Source of the DNA: Rheum nobile
Taxonomy: Eukaryota > Streptophyta > Magnoliopsida > Caryophyllales > Polygonaceae
NCBI GenBank assembly: GCA_027886185.1
Contig: WOAB01000864.1
Span: forward strand, 744,001-808,000
Length of the DNA stretch: 64,000 bases
Direction: 5' to 3'
Made by a program: the position numbers and the translations under genes. Below are positions 46,166-56,862 of this stretch, one piece after another. The first letter of the stretch is position 1; each line of letters opens with the position of its first letter. The notes beneath the pieces are model-generated. The model made no database searches and had not been told where the DNA came from. It saw only the letters and a program-made list of their open reading frames with translations.

Positions 46166-47100
46166 TGTTAGGAAACAGAACTCTGGAACTTAGGTTCCCC
46201 TGAGAGTTCCGTTCCTCAGTTTCTCTACTTTTGAAGATGACAAATATTATGATACTAATATTTTATCTCAAAGATGTGCTTTAAGGAACCACAGGAATAT
46301 ACCGAAGGCAAGAAAGCCAAACAAGACAAGAGAACCAAAGGAACAAGACAAAGAAAGGAACCCAGAGGAACCCAGGTGTGCCCAGAAACGAAGCACGCAA
46401 GATTGCGATTCCCGAGAAATATGGGAACACCAACCTCGGACAAAAGGAAGTTGAAAGCGACTTGAGAGAAGCTTCCAAAAGCCTGCCACCATCCAAGAGC
46501 AAGACTCCAAGACACCTAGAACGCTGAACCTCGGACAGAGAAAGGTGAAAGCGATAGGACATGGAACCTGTCGCTGTCTAGAAGACAGTTCCCAAGTACC
46601 CAGATTGTTGAACCTCAGAAGAAGGAAGCTGGAGAACGACTTGGCTGAAGAGGTTGACTAACCTAGAAGGATTCTGAGCTGCCTAGGTTGTTTGTACATG
46701 CCAAGAACAACGTGGACCAAGGAGAACCACTTATCCTAGGGCAAGCTCAATCTGTGGGAACCCAGAGAAGATTAAGCTGCGAAGAATCCTCTATAAAAGG
46801 AAGACTAACTCAAGGGTTATCTTCAAGCATTCACAATAGAATCACACTCCATAGCAAACATCAAAGTGTGAAGCTTCAAACAAGATCATCAAAGCAAACC
46901 GAGATCAAGAGGAACCAGTCAAGGAAGAGAAGAGCTGAGTGCTAAGTTCTTGTGACTGTAAGTGATAGTTCCTAGGTGCAAAGGTCTGTTTCTTGGATTG
47001 ATTATTGATTGTGTTAAGTTATCTAGGATTGCCTAACTGTGTGTAAGGCAAAGAAACTGTGTGTTTGTTCCTAGGATAAGCTGTAACCAAAAGAGATAAG
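46166..47100 (+). repeat. Copia C 5' LTR, 3' end deleted
   Basis: Matches about 935 bases of the family LTR in sense orientation, with TATA (CTATAAAAGG) at 46791-46800. It stops at GAGATAAG, where about 190 bases of LTR should follow; instead gag sequence begins. The primer site is lost. Confidence 0.88.
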
Positions 47101-48445
47101 AATGCCAAGGCAAGAGAGTTCATCCTCAATGGATTGGACAGAGAGGACATGGACAAAGTCATAGGCATCAAGACGGCCAAGGAGATGTGGAAAGCTCTCA
47201 AGGAGATGCATGAAGGAAGTAAGGAACTAAAGCAAAGCAGAAAGTTTACTTTGGAAGAAGAATATCACACCTTCAAAATGATGGAAACTGAGACCATCTC
47301 AGAGTACTACTCTCGCTTCAACAGATTAATTGGAAAGTTGACGGCGGCGGGAGTTGATCTTGATGAAGTCTCCAAGTCCTTGGTGATTATCAATGGACTC
47401 AACTCCAAGTTCACCCTTCTCAAGGGAATCATGAAGAACACTCCAGGCATCCAATCCCTTCCCTTGACCCAAGTCATAGGGAAACTGGAAGTTGAAGAAG
47501 GAGAGCACACTAAAGCCAATGCCGATAAGAAACTGGAGAAAGGAATCGCCCTTAAGATCTCTAAAGCCTTCTCAAGGCTCGAGATAGAGCAAGAGAACTC
47601 AGACCTGGAAGAAGAGGAGGACGGGCTAACAGCCCTCTTCTCAAAGAATATCAAAAAATTCTTTGTGAAGGGAAGGTTCCAAAAGGGCAGTTCCTCCTAC
47701 AATGGACCCATAAGGGATCTTAAGGAAGTCTCTTGTTACGAGTGCAAAGAGAAGGGACACTACGCCAAGAACTGTCCCAACAAGGAAGACTCCAAGGAAG
47801 AAGAAAAACCTCAGAGAAAGAAGGCTCTCGTAGCCTCATGGGGAGAAGACTCAGATGAGGAACTGGATCTGAGCGGCTTCTCTGGAGGAAGATGTCTCAT
47901 GGCAAAAGGAGACTCAAGCGACTCAAAAGACCTTGAGGTAACTTCTGATGATCTCTTAAAATCCCTAGTTGATTGTGATAAGAAACAACTTCTTAAGATC
48001 ATAAAGAAACTAGGAAAGGAAACCAGTTCCCTTCAACAGAAACTTGATGATTGTGAAGATGAAATTGCATGCTTAACTGTTGAGAATTCTATTTGGAGTA
48101 AGAAACTTGATGAAACTGAGAAAGACCTAGCTGAAACTCACTCCAAACTGATTGAAATTAGAAACGTGGTCACCTTAAAATTTGCAAATCTTGTGATGAA
48201 ACTAGCATAGATTCTGTCACAGTTCCCTTGCATGCTAATTTACCTGGAAAAGACTTGCTTCAATCCATAATTGATAGATTGGACATGCTCACTGATTCTA
48301 TTAATGAAAAGACAATAAATCAAACTGTTTTTGTGAGACAACGTCATGGAATAGGATATGTTAAAAACAAAGGGAACAATGATGCTGAGGATGAAAAGGC
48401 TAGGCGAGAACTTGTTGAGATGAATGAGAACCTCAGTACTGCTCT
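47101..48445 (+). pseudogene. Copia C gag, truncated at both ends
   Basis: Starts at NAKAREFILNGLDREDMD without the first 75 or so codons. Contains the capsid-like region, the zinc knuckle CYECKEKGHYAKNC (near 47735-47775), acidic linker and coiled coil. A small deletion near 48165 shifts the frame after EIRNV. The frame resumes with SIIDRLDMLTDSINEK and stops at the G2 insertion in NENLSTAL. The second knuckle is not in this window. Confidence 0.88.
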
Positions 48446-49894
48446 TGTAACACCCCCAAAACTTAACCCTTTTGGAAAGGTATTACCGCCAGTGACCCCA
48501 GTGTTCCTTACCGAGATAACCCAAGGCTTTACCGTTTAAATACAAATCATGAAATACAATGATACAAAATGATAACCTTATTCATATAAAACACGAGTCC
48601 CGGGATTACATCCCAATCCCGAATAGGACAAACACATAGTTTAAATAAATTACAACGGAAATCTTAAACAAGGTACAGCGGAAGACTTTTAAAAGATATT
48701 AAAAAGGGTTGTGATCGTAATGATCACCTGCCCAAGGATCTCAACCTGATTAAAAGAAATTATTAAAAACGTCAGAAAACCACCATCGACTCCATAGTCC
48801 TTCTAGTCTTCTCATCTACACTTTATCTGATGTGCCGAATCGAACGGATGACACCAGCCCACATGCGGAGAACAAAGTTCGTGGGTTAGTCTACTTAAAT
48901 AGACTAGCAAGGGTAAAAAGCAGAGTGGTTCGAGTGATCGAAATCGTTTACTATCATTGTCCCTCGAATAAAAACCGAAGGGACGATACATAACCCAGCA
49001 CTTTCACGGAATAACAACAAGAGGTATGCATGAGAGAAGATTCTGGAAGACTTCATCTTCACAGAAAGCGACTCGAAAAGAGACTCCAAGAGATTGAGTC
49101 TTTAAGGAAATATGACAAATCTGGAATGTTTAAAGAATCATACAACAATGATTTAAAAGTTGACTGAGATGCTTCGGTTCACAACCAACCTCATCGCATA
49201 CAGCGATTCCAGATTGGAAAGAGAACGTACTACATTCAAGTCGAGACGAGCTTTCCTAGCTGCACTATTACTTAGCTGCACTACTCGCCAAAGGTTTATT
49301 AATCATGTGCACTCGGGCACATATCTTATTTAATTACAAAACACACATTACTGAAACACGTTAATGTTATTAAGAGCGGCACACAGCTTAAATCTCAGGG
49401 TGACAATCATGTCGACCCAAATTAAAACATACACAACCCACACGCGGGACTTAACATTATTAAGCCGAGAAACAACGGCGTTATTAATACACCGGGTGAC
49501 CTTACGTTCACCCTGATTGCACTATTACAGTGCTTACACTTTAATTATGTGCTTAACTGCACTTATCTTATTAAATTACAACACACACACACACACACAC
49601 TGTTGAGGCTTTTAATATTATTTCGAGAACACGGAAGTTATTAAGACACCGGGTGATCTTACGTTCACCCTGATTGCACTACCACAGCGCTTACAGTTTA
49701 TTTTACAGGGTGACACTTACGTCCACCCCAATGCACTAGCTAAGTGCTTAAAACACAGGACTGCAATTAAGCTCATCCAACGGCGCTTGCAAGGCGCTTA
49801 AAACACTTCAGATCCTTACATGTGGATAAGAAGCATAGGTCATGACCCTTAAATTATTCGGCAATAACCCCGAGGAATATTGTGATTTAAAGAA

Positions 49895-50165
49895 ACGACA
49901 AATCCTTACTTGGATTAGCGTTCCCACGAATATTAAATTATAAAGAAACGACTAATCCTTACTTGGATTAGCGTTCCTATGCACATTAAGTTATAAAGAA
50001 ACGACTAATCCTACTTGGATTAGCGTTCCTACAAACACTCGTGTTAACTAAACAGTCTAAGACATCAATTATTCACATTAAAGCCATCCAGGCAAACGAC
50101 TTAAACATAGAGATAATATAAACAGCTAATCCTTACTTGGATTAGTTTTCCTATTAATCCACACA
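49895..50165 (-). repeat. Short repeats with inverted core in the G2 LTR
   Basis: Four near-copies of a roughly 60-base unit containing AAACGACTAATCCTTACTTG and GGATTAGCGTTCC. TAATCC and GGATTA form an inverted pair, so each unit could make a small hairpin. Part of the LTR transcript after the TATA box. Confidence 0.75.
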
Positions 50166-50579
50166 AATGCCCGGAAGGCGAATCAAAGATAATAGCGTCG
50201 TTCTAGCAGATATACAACCTATTATATGATTTTCCAAAATAGTTTATAAAATATTTTCCAGATAAACACAGTAATCATTCCAAATTAATTACTCAGATAA
50301 ACAACTGATAATTAATGTAAATATGGAACGATGAGCAAGAGCGAACCGCCACTTGCCTTAGTCCGCTGCAGATCTGGAACAAAGTAGAGACAACGGGATT
50401 CCGGGCTCGACACGCGTATAGCTCCACTAGCATAAACACCTTCGAGTCGACCCAAAAAGGAACCCTAGGTTAGATCCGACATAACTAGTACGAATCTAAG
50501 GAAAGACGAAAGGAAACCGAAAGAAACGACGCCACGACGACAACCAACCAAGCCAAAGCCACGAAGGCCTTTTGGGCAC

Positions 50580-51195
50580 TGGCGGCGGTCGCCGTTCTTG
50601 GCGGCGGTCGCCGCATTCATCACGGCGGTCGCCGTGACGAACTCAGACGACACAGAACGAGAGAAATCTCACCCCAAAACACGAGCGGTTCAGCCTCCTT
50701 CGACTTGCTTTGGCTTCTAACCTCCAAGGCTAACCAAAAGCTTCAAAAGGGCTGCTGGAAACTCCACCAAACGACACCGACGAGGGCTTCAGAAATTCCG
50801 GCAAAGGGCACAACTCCGGCGAGAGAGAGATTCTGAGATGGAGCTTCTGATTCTGTGTTTAATCCGATCCTAGACCTCTCCTTTTATAGCCACAAACCGA
50901 GGGAGCTCAATGATGGCTAGAAAGGCGACGTGGAGGGCTACAACAGCGATCGTCAGATGACTCCGGCGACCATCGGGCAAAAACCTCCAGACAACAACTA
51001 CGGCGGGCACCGTAATAACTGCGGTGGGCGCCGTCATCAATGCGGCGGGCACGCGGCGGTCGCCGTAAATACGGCGGTCGCCGTAAATGCGGCGGTCGCC
51101 GTAAATGCGGCGGTCGCCGTCGCTAAGCATGTCGCGGCCAGCTAGAAGCTGACACGCTGACTCCTCGGGCCCAACCACGGCGGTCGCCGTTTCTC
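50580..51195 (-). repeat. GC-rich GGCGGTCGCCGT repeats around the G2 promoter
   Basis: The core GGCGGTCGCC occurs eight times: three at about 50580-50637, four in tandem at about 51053-51121 (spacing about 18 bases), one at about 51179. Degenerate copies (GGCGGGCACCG, GGTGGGCGCCG) precede the tandem set. GGCG and CGCC make each core an imperfect palindrome. The groups lie on both sides of the TATA box at 50881-50890. Confidence 0.9.
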
Positions 51196-51443
51196 CCTTT
51201 TCCCGCCTATTCAGCTTTGAACGAGCCTGACGTTAAACCGGGATAAAAATTATCGTACGCAAACGACAATTAAAATCTAAGGCACCTTGTCTGTATATTA
51301 TTTCACTGAGAAAAATATTACAGATACAGAGCACATTATAGAATGTCTCAAACTCTCTGTATTAAATCCGACGTACTAAACGGGTGTTCGGGAAAATTCC
51401 AAAAATTCCCAAAATAATCCTTACCGAATTACGGGGTATCACA

Positions 51444-51460
51444 TCACCCCCCCCCTCTTA
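51444..51460 (-). other. G2 polypurine tract
   Basis: The minus strand reads TTTTAAGAGGGGGGGGGTGA directly before the LTR (TGTGATACCCCG). Confidence 0.85.
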
Positions 51461-52277
51461 AAATAAGTTTCGACCCCGAAACTTGCATTAAGCCAATGAG
51501 GATACTACCTCAACACCAATCTTACCACCTGGATCCAACATCCTTAATCACTTCATCCTTGAAATGGATCACACGAGATATTATTCTAAATTCCTTAGGA
51601 TATCATTCTGAAAATGATTCATCCGCCTTAATGCTCATGGCACAAACTCACGCATGAGAGATAGCTCCTGATCTCTCCGAACAAAACTCTACAAGTTCAT
51701 TCCCTTTCCTTAAGAAATCTCGGAAGAACTCAGCGTATGAGACAACGCTTACCACAGTACTCCTTAGATGTATATAGACAATTCTCCTTACTGAATCTTT
51801 AATACATCGGGATTATCAACATATCCTTAACTGCAACCTTTCTTCTTAGCATAACAACTCCACAACTTAATCTTCCTCAAAGAGTTGCACTTAGCCTTGT
51901 AGGTGACATACTCTATGTATGAAGAAGAATCTTAGGAGTGGATTTAGATTTAAACAACAGAGTCGACCCTGGGATTAACCACACATGGGACGAACATCTA
52001 AGTTGTTCACAATACTCCACCACTATAAGTCCGACAGTCTTTATCCTTACTTGGCATAAGTTGTTCCCGACACTTACATGGTTTCGTATGAACAACTAAT
52101 TCGCAATGATAACACATTCTGAAATTTTCCAAAACACGGAAACACTTCATTAACATCCAAACATTACATTAATTGACAAAAGTCGATCAGGCAGATCTTA
52201 ACACCACGGAGATTACCGAGACACGTCGTTACTCCTTAATCTTAAAGAAAGTCTTAACACAAATACAACTTAATGGA
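51461..52277 (-). other. G2 region between gag and the 3' LTR, no pol
   Basis: About 800 bases of AT-rich sequence with stops in every frame. No match to protease, RT, RNase H or integrase blocks was seen on either strand. Confidence 0.6.
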
Positions 52278-52677
52278 TCAGGGTTCTTCTCCATTGGCTT
52301 GACTCATTATGAAGAGTCGTTGCCCTTGGCCTGAAGACCCCATAGGCGCTTTGCCTTTATTACGAGCCATAGATTGCTCAGGAGTGGATACCACTGGCCT
52401 TGGGTTCTGTCCACCTCCAACATTTGACGCCTGATAAGACTGCATTGGTCCCAGACCCTTCAGTCTGCAGTATGTTCTTATGTGGCCTTCCCTTCCACAA
52501 TTATGACACATCCTCTTGTCCTTTTGGCAAACAAAACTTTTATGCCCTTCTTCACCACAATTGTGGCACTGAATTGCTCTGCCGCTCCAACCTGAGCCTC
52601 TGGCAGAGTCTGACTGAGTTGTCTCGGTCTTAGCACGACCAGACCTTTCAAACTTGGTAGGCGATGCCGGTCGTTTG
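52278..52677 (-). pseudogene. G2 gag, C-terminal part with two zinc knuckles
   Basis: Continues the gag split by copia E. After a basic Ser/Thr-rich linker come two CCHC knuckles, CHNCGEEGHKSFVC and CHNCGREGHIRTYC, and a Gly/Gln-rich tail ending SQANGEEP and a stop at 52278-52280. The knuckles bind RNA in related elements. This part has no internal stop. Confidence 0.85.
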
Positions 52678-53813
52678 TGTAGGATCGTGATTGTTAGATA
52701 AAAACTTAAGGAACTCAGAATAACGATTCTCAGTTCCTTTCGCAGCGGAAATAAACAATCAAGCAAAAGACAAGTTCCTTATAGTGGAAACCTTTGATTG
52801 CCAACTAGCAATCCAGGATAAAAACCACTACCTTTCTTTCGAAAGGATTTCAAAGTCTACTTCTTGATTTCTTATCTCTTTTGGTTACAGCTTATCCTAG
52901 GAACGAACACACAGTTCATTTGCCTTACACACAGTTAGACAATCCTAGATAACTTAACACAATCAATAATCAATCCAAGAAACAGACTTTCGCACCTAGG
53001 AACTATTACTTACAGTCACAGGAACTTAGCACTCAGCTCTTCTTCCTTGACTGGTTCCTCTTGATCTCGGTTTGCTTTGATGATCTTTGTTTGGAGGTTC
53101 ACACTAGATATTTGCTAATGAGTGTGAGTTCTTGTTTTGGTGCTTGAAGATAACCCTTGGGTTAGTCTTCCTTTTATAGAGGATTCTTCGCAGCTCGATC
53201 CTCTCTTGGTTCCCACGGATTGAGCTTGCCCTAGGATTGGTGGTTCTCCTTGATCCACGTTGTTCTTGGCATGTGCAAACAACCTAGGCAGCTCAGAATC
53301 TCTCTTGGTTGGTCAACTACCTTAGACGAGCCTTGTGGTGTCGTTGTCAAAACGCTTTCGTCCAAGGTTGAGTAAGCTGGCCGCTTGGGAACCGTCTGCT
53401 GGACAGCGACGTCTTCATGTGCTGTCGCTTTCATCGTCTCTGTCCGAGGTAGAGGTTCTCTAGGCATCTTGTTCTTTAGCTCTTGGACCTTGGCAGACTT
53501 TTGGAAGCTTCGGACAAGTCGTTTTCGACACCTTTTGTCCGAGGTTGTGTGTTCCCAGATTTCTCGGGAATCGCAATGTCGCAAGCTCCATTTCTGGGCA
53601 CACCTGGGTTCCTCTGGATTCCTTCAGCTGTCTTGTTCCTTTGGTTCCCTTGTTCTGTTTGGCTTTCCTGCCTTCGGTATATTCCTGTGGTTCCTTAAAA
53701 CACATCTTTGAGATAAAACATTAGTATCATAATATTTGTCATCTTCAAAAGTAGAGAAACTGAGGAAAGGAACTCTCAGGGGAACCGAAGTTCCAGAGTT
53801 CCGTTTCCTAACA
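52678..53813 (-). repeat. Copia E 3' LTR
   Basis: Plus-strand ends TGTAGGATCG and TTCCTAACA. On the minus strand it holds three CCTCGGAC boxes (near 53360, 53441 and 53535) and an inverted TTGTCCGAAG (near 53508-53517), upstream of the TATA. Confidence 0.96.
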
Positions 53814-54416
53814 ATTTCCCCCTTTTTGATGATGACAAATATAAGGAACCTGGCAACATCATAGGAACATGAAATTCATGAGACCATATTGAGATAACGG
53901 GATTTACAACATTATAGATTAGTGATAGAACATTCAATGGTTGCAAATTCCCCCTAAGCACGTGAACAAGTTTATTTCAAATTCCCCCTTAGAAATAGAA
54001 CTAGTTCAGAGTTCCTATTAATTCAGTAGTCTCCAAAGTTCAAGGTTCCTATCCTTTTCTTCCCCCTTTTGACATCATCGAAAAGATTAAGTATAAGCTA
54101 AGAACATGATATCGGAGTGAATATGCGATTGCAGCAAGCCCATAAAATGTCATAATGAAAACTTAAGGCAATGACAAATGAGCATGGGAACGAAACTGAA
54201 GATAATCATTAAAAACTTCACTTATCATTGATCAAACACACAAAATACCACAAGCAAACAACAAACAACCGACAAGACAAACAACAGATAGCAAGGAAGA
54301 CAACAAAAGCAATCTTAAGAAAGACAACAAAAGGGATAGAAGAGGGGAGTAGGATCCTAAGGGAAACTACTAGCTCGTTGTGGCATTGCAGCACTGGGAA
54401 CCTAGAACAAGCATTC
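53814..54416 (-). other. Copia E 3' UTR with polypurine tracts
   Basis: Primary tract (AAAAAGGGGGAAAT on the minus strand) at 53814-53827 next to the LTR. Further GGGGGAA tracts at 53948-53956, 53981-53990 and 54060-54070. No gene. Confidence 0.8.
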
Positions 54417-56021
54417 CTATGGCGTAGTAGCGGCCTCTTCTTCTGCATCCTTGTCGTCGGTTCCTACATTTTGGCCTGTGGCCTGATGATCACTGATTGC
54501 ACCTTGCCAATCCGTCTGCAGAACTTCCACCAGACTCTCGACAACAGAACTGATGCGCCCCAACTCTCTTACTTGATCATGGATGGCGACCGTGTTGGCA
54601 GTCGAGCCTTCCAAGATAGCTTTTTCAATACGATCCAACGCAAGGAGGATCGCAGAGGAGTCTGAAGAGGGGGGTTGCTGAGGGTGGGAACTAGAACGGC
54701 CCTGGGAACTCGCCTTTTCCTTAGGCGGGATTTCTTCTGTTTCAGCAGGGTTGGGTTGTTGTTCCTTAGATTTCAGCTTCCGAACTGTGTGCATTGTAAG
54801 ACATTTGCTATAGGCAGTCTCGGGGAAGTCTTCTGGGTACTGATTGAGGTTGGAGAGTAGCCTTTTGATGATGTGAGGGAAGGGTAAAGCATGGGAGTCA
54901 TGGGATGCACAGAATTGCATGTGAGCCAGCACAATACGGGGAAGATCCAACTGAACGCCGGAGAGCACTTTGTCCATGTAGATGGCGTCGGTGATGAGGA
55001 CTTCGTTCCTGTGCTCTTGCCTGGGAACCAAGTTGCGAGTGATCCAAAAATGCAGTAGCCGGTTTGCGATGGAGAGATCCTTCGTCTCCAAAGATGAGGG
55101 GGATGTGCCATCATAAATTTTCTTGACGATTGCTCCTTTGGACTTGAAGCCCTTTCCCTTGGGCCATCCCTTCTTCTGAGGCAGAATGCCAAACCCAGAC
55201 CTCGACTCAATCCCTAGAGCAGACGCGATTAGATTGGCGGATAGGGGAAAGCTGGTTCCCTTCCATATGAGAATGGCGTCGTGACAGGGAGAGTTCTCCT
55301 TCTGGGGTACAAATTCCATGGACTGGTAAAACATCCGGACAACCTCGTCGGAAGCAGAGAAGGGCTTGCACAGCATCTCGTCCCACCCTTGGAACTGCAA
55401 CAGATAGTGGAATTCATTCAAAGCTTCTCCATAGAGTTCCTCATCCTCTTCTTCTAACTCCTGGGTCCAGAATTCTCTGCCGATAATGAGAGGTTTTATG
55501 ATCTTCCTTTTGGAGAAGGAAGAGGAGGCAGAGAGGGTGGTGATTTTGACCCTTTTTGTGGATTTGGTTTCATAGGGAATAATGGCTTGGGAACTTCTCT
55601 TCCTCTGTTGCATTCTTGTGGCGACAGAGGGGCCTGGGTTGGAAGTTTTGGATTTGAGGCTAATCGGGGAAGGCTCGGGGCTAGGGATCTCTTGAAGGGA
55701 TTTATCCGGAGAGGAATCATGCGACCCGCCTTCAGAAACTGATTTTGTGACTGATTCTGAAGCCAAAGTGATGGCTTGCTCCTCTTCTTTGGGCATGGTT
55801 GGTTCCTCTTCCACCTTTTCCTTAGCCTTTGGTGGTTCCTCAAGCTTCTCTTCTGGTTTCTCTGTCGGTTTCGCCACAGGGTTCTCTTTGGGGAGGGATT
55901 TTTGAGAGGTGGAGGGAGAAACAGGCTTGGAGGAGGAGGCTTTAGCCTTCTTTTCGCGAAAGGCTTGAAGAAAGGCAGCCTCTTCTTCATCCATAATAAC
56001 GAGTGGGTTAGGGTTGGCCAT
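54417..56021 (-). CDS. Copia E ORF2, intact extra ORF downstream of pol
   Basis: A 534-residue open frame from ATG at 56021 (MANPNPLVIMDEEEAAFL). Residues 1-185 are rich in Glu, Lys, Pro and Ser and probably disordered. Residues 190-410 form a compact region with FWTQELEEEDEELYGEAL, LSANLIASALGIESRSGF, GWPKGKGFK, LLHFWITRNLVPRQEHRN, VLITDAIYMDKVLSG and HALPFPHIIKRLL. A Pro/Gln-rich linker and a helical segment (ILLALDRIEKAILEG...) follow, ending in acidic residues. No signal peptide and no membrane segment, so it is not a classical envelope protein although it occupies the env position of Sireviruses. The central region resembles the domain annotated as putative plant transposon protein in other plant elements; this is recalled, not searched. 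Function unknown. About three quarters identical to the copia A copy. Confidence 0.8.
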   Translation of the reverse strand: MANPNPLVIMDEEEAAFLQAFREKKAKASSSKPVSPSTSQKSLPKENPVAKPTEKPEEKLEEPPKAKEKVEEEPTMPKEEEQAITLASESVTKSVSEGGSHDSSPDKSLQEIPSPEPSPISLKSKTSNPGPSVATRMQQRKRSSQAIIPYETKSTKRVKITTLSASSSFSKRKIIKPLIIGREFWTQELEEEDEELYGEALNEFHYLLQFQGWDEMLCKPFSASDEVVRMFYQSMEFVPQKENSPCHDAILIWKGTSFPLSANLIASALGIESRSGFGILPQKKGWPKGKGFKSKGAIVKKIYDGTSPSSLETKDLSIANRLLHFWITRNLVPRQEHRNEVLITDAIYMDKVLSGVQLDLPRIVLAHMQFCASHDSHALPFPHIIKRLLSNLNQYPEDFPETAYSKCLTMHTVRKLKSKEQQPNPAETEEIPPKEKASSQGRSSSHPQQPPSSDSSAILLALDRIEKAILEGSTANTVAIHDQVRELGRISSVVESLVEVLQTDWQGAISDHQATGQNVGTDDKDAEEEAATTP

Positions 56022-56130
56022 TTGAGAGGAGCTAAGAGGATTTCTGTGTGAGGAGAAAGAGAGGTAGAGGATCAGAGAGATAGAGAGCTTGTGTGATCAA
56101 CTCGGAGCAACTGAGCACCTCTTTAAGTGC
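56022..56130 (-). promoter_or_regulatory. Promoter- or acceptor-like leader of copia E ORF2
   Basis: In coding direction: a TATA-like ACTTAAAGAG near 56119-56128, a pyrimidine-rich stretch (CTCTACCTCTCTTTCTCCTC) and ACACAG about 20 bases before the ATG. It could be a core promoter with a pyrimidine patch, or a 3' splice site for a spliced ORF2 message. The same order exists in A (27926-27935) and B (35551-35562). Confidence 0.4.
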
Positions 56131-56862
56131 GTTGAAGATCTGGGATGGCCAAGAAATGAGGTGACCGTTGACGCAAATCCAGCCGTGGAGAAGATCAAGG
56201 CAAATCCGAAGCATTGAAGAGAGTTGCAGCTTTTTGGAACGGCTAATTTAAATTCAAAATATGACCCATTCCGAGAAGAGGGAGGTCTGCCACTGATGAG
56301 ACATGCCTTATCACTGCCAATATGCCATAAATAGCGTCTGGGAGAGCCAAGCGAGCCGTTGGAGAGACGCGATGTTCTGGTTCCTTTCTGGTGACATTTT
56401 CAGCGAGCTAGAGGAATGTATGGGAACCTTTGGTGTGGGTGGAGACAAAGGAACCAAAAACAGTACGTTCCCATACAAGGAATCAGGGTAGGCTATTTAT
56501 CGCATTGCACAATAATTCTCAGAGAAGGTTTAGAGATGGATCATAGAGAATTAAATTGAGCAATGAGGCAAGGGTAGGTCTTAGTACACAATCATCATTT
56601 CAGCTTGTAATGTTGGGTTAGAAATATGATCAGATTGTGACTTTTGGGCCATCAAAGAAATTTGAACAATGAGGAGTTGAGAAATAATGATAATCAAAAG
56701 GAAACGAACCAGAAAAAATTATCTAAGCCTTTATAAGGAACCATTATGACAAGAAGGGTTTGTAGCAAAAGATATAACACAAGGACATCAAGACTCAACA
56801 AGTTAAATATCTTAAACTAGTCAATCAGGGGAACTTAGAAAGAATTCTCAGAACTAAGGTCA
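56131..56862 (-). other. Copia E spacer between pol and ORF2
   Basis: Noncoding; shares blocks with the spacers of A and B, so it is a conserved part of the element. No RNA gene recognised. Confidence 0.6.

Larger units (their letters stand above)
46166..48445 (+). mobile_element. Copia C: Sirevirus-like element, plus orientation, partial
   Basis: Fourth copy of the copia family, in the opposite orientation to A, B and E. It starts TGTTAGGAAAC at 46166 in element T. An LTR part is fused to gag by a deletion. Gypsy element G2 is inserted in its gag after GCTCT (48445), and the remainder lies beyond the window. Confidence 0.85.
48446..51443 (-). repeat. G2 3' LTR (2998 bases)
   Basis: Plus-strand ends are TGTAACACCC and GGTATCACA. 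A TATA box on the minus strand (GCTATAAAAG) lies at 50881-50890. An AC microsatellite sits near 49580-49600. Contains two families of internal repeats, listed separately. Confidence 0.9.

Noticed and set aside
49895..50165. CRISPR-like array of repeats with spacers
   Set aside because: Plant nuclear LTR sequence; the units are continuous tandem repeats with degenerate copies, not identical repeats with unique spacers, and no cas genes are present.
54417..56021. Envelope glycoprotein in copia E
   Set aside because: No signal peptide, no hydrophobic membrane span and no cleavage-site or Cys pattern; only its position resembles env.
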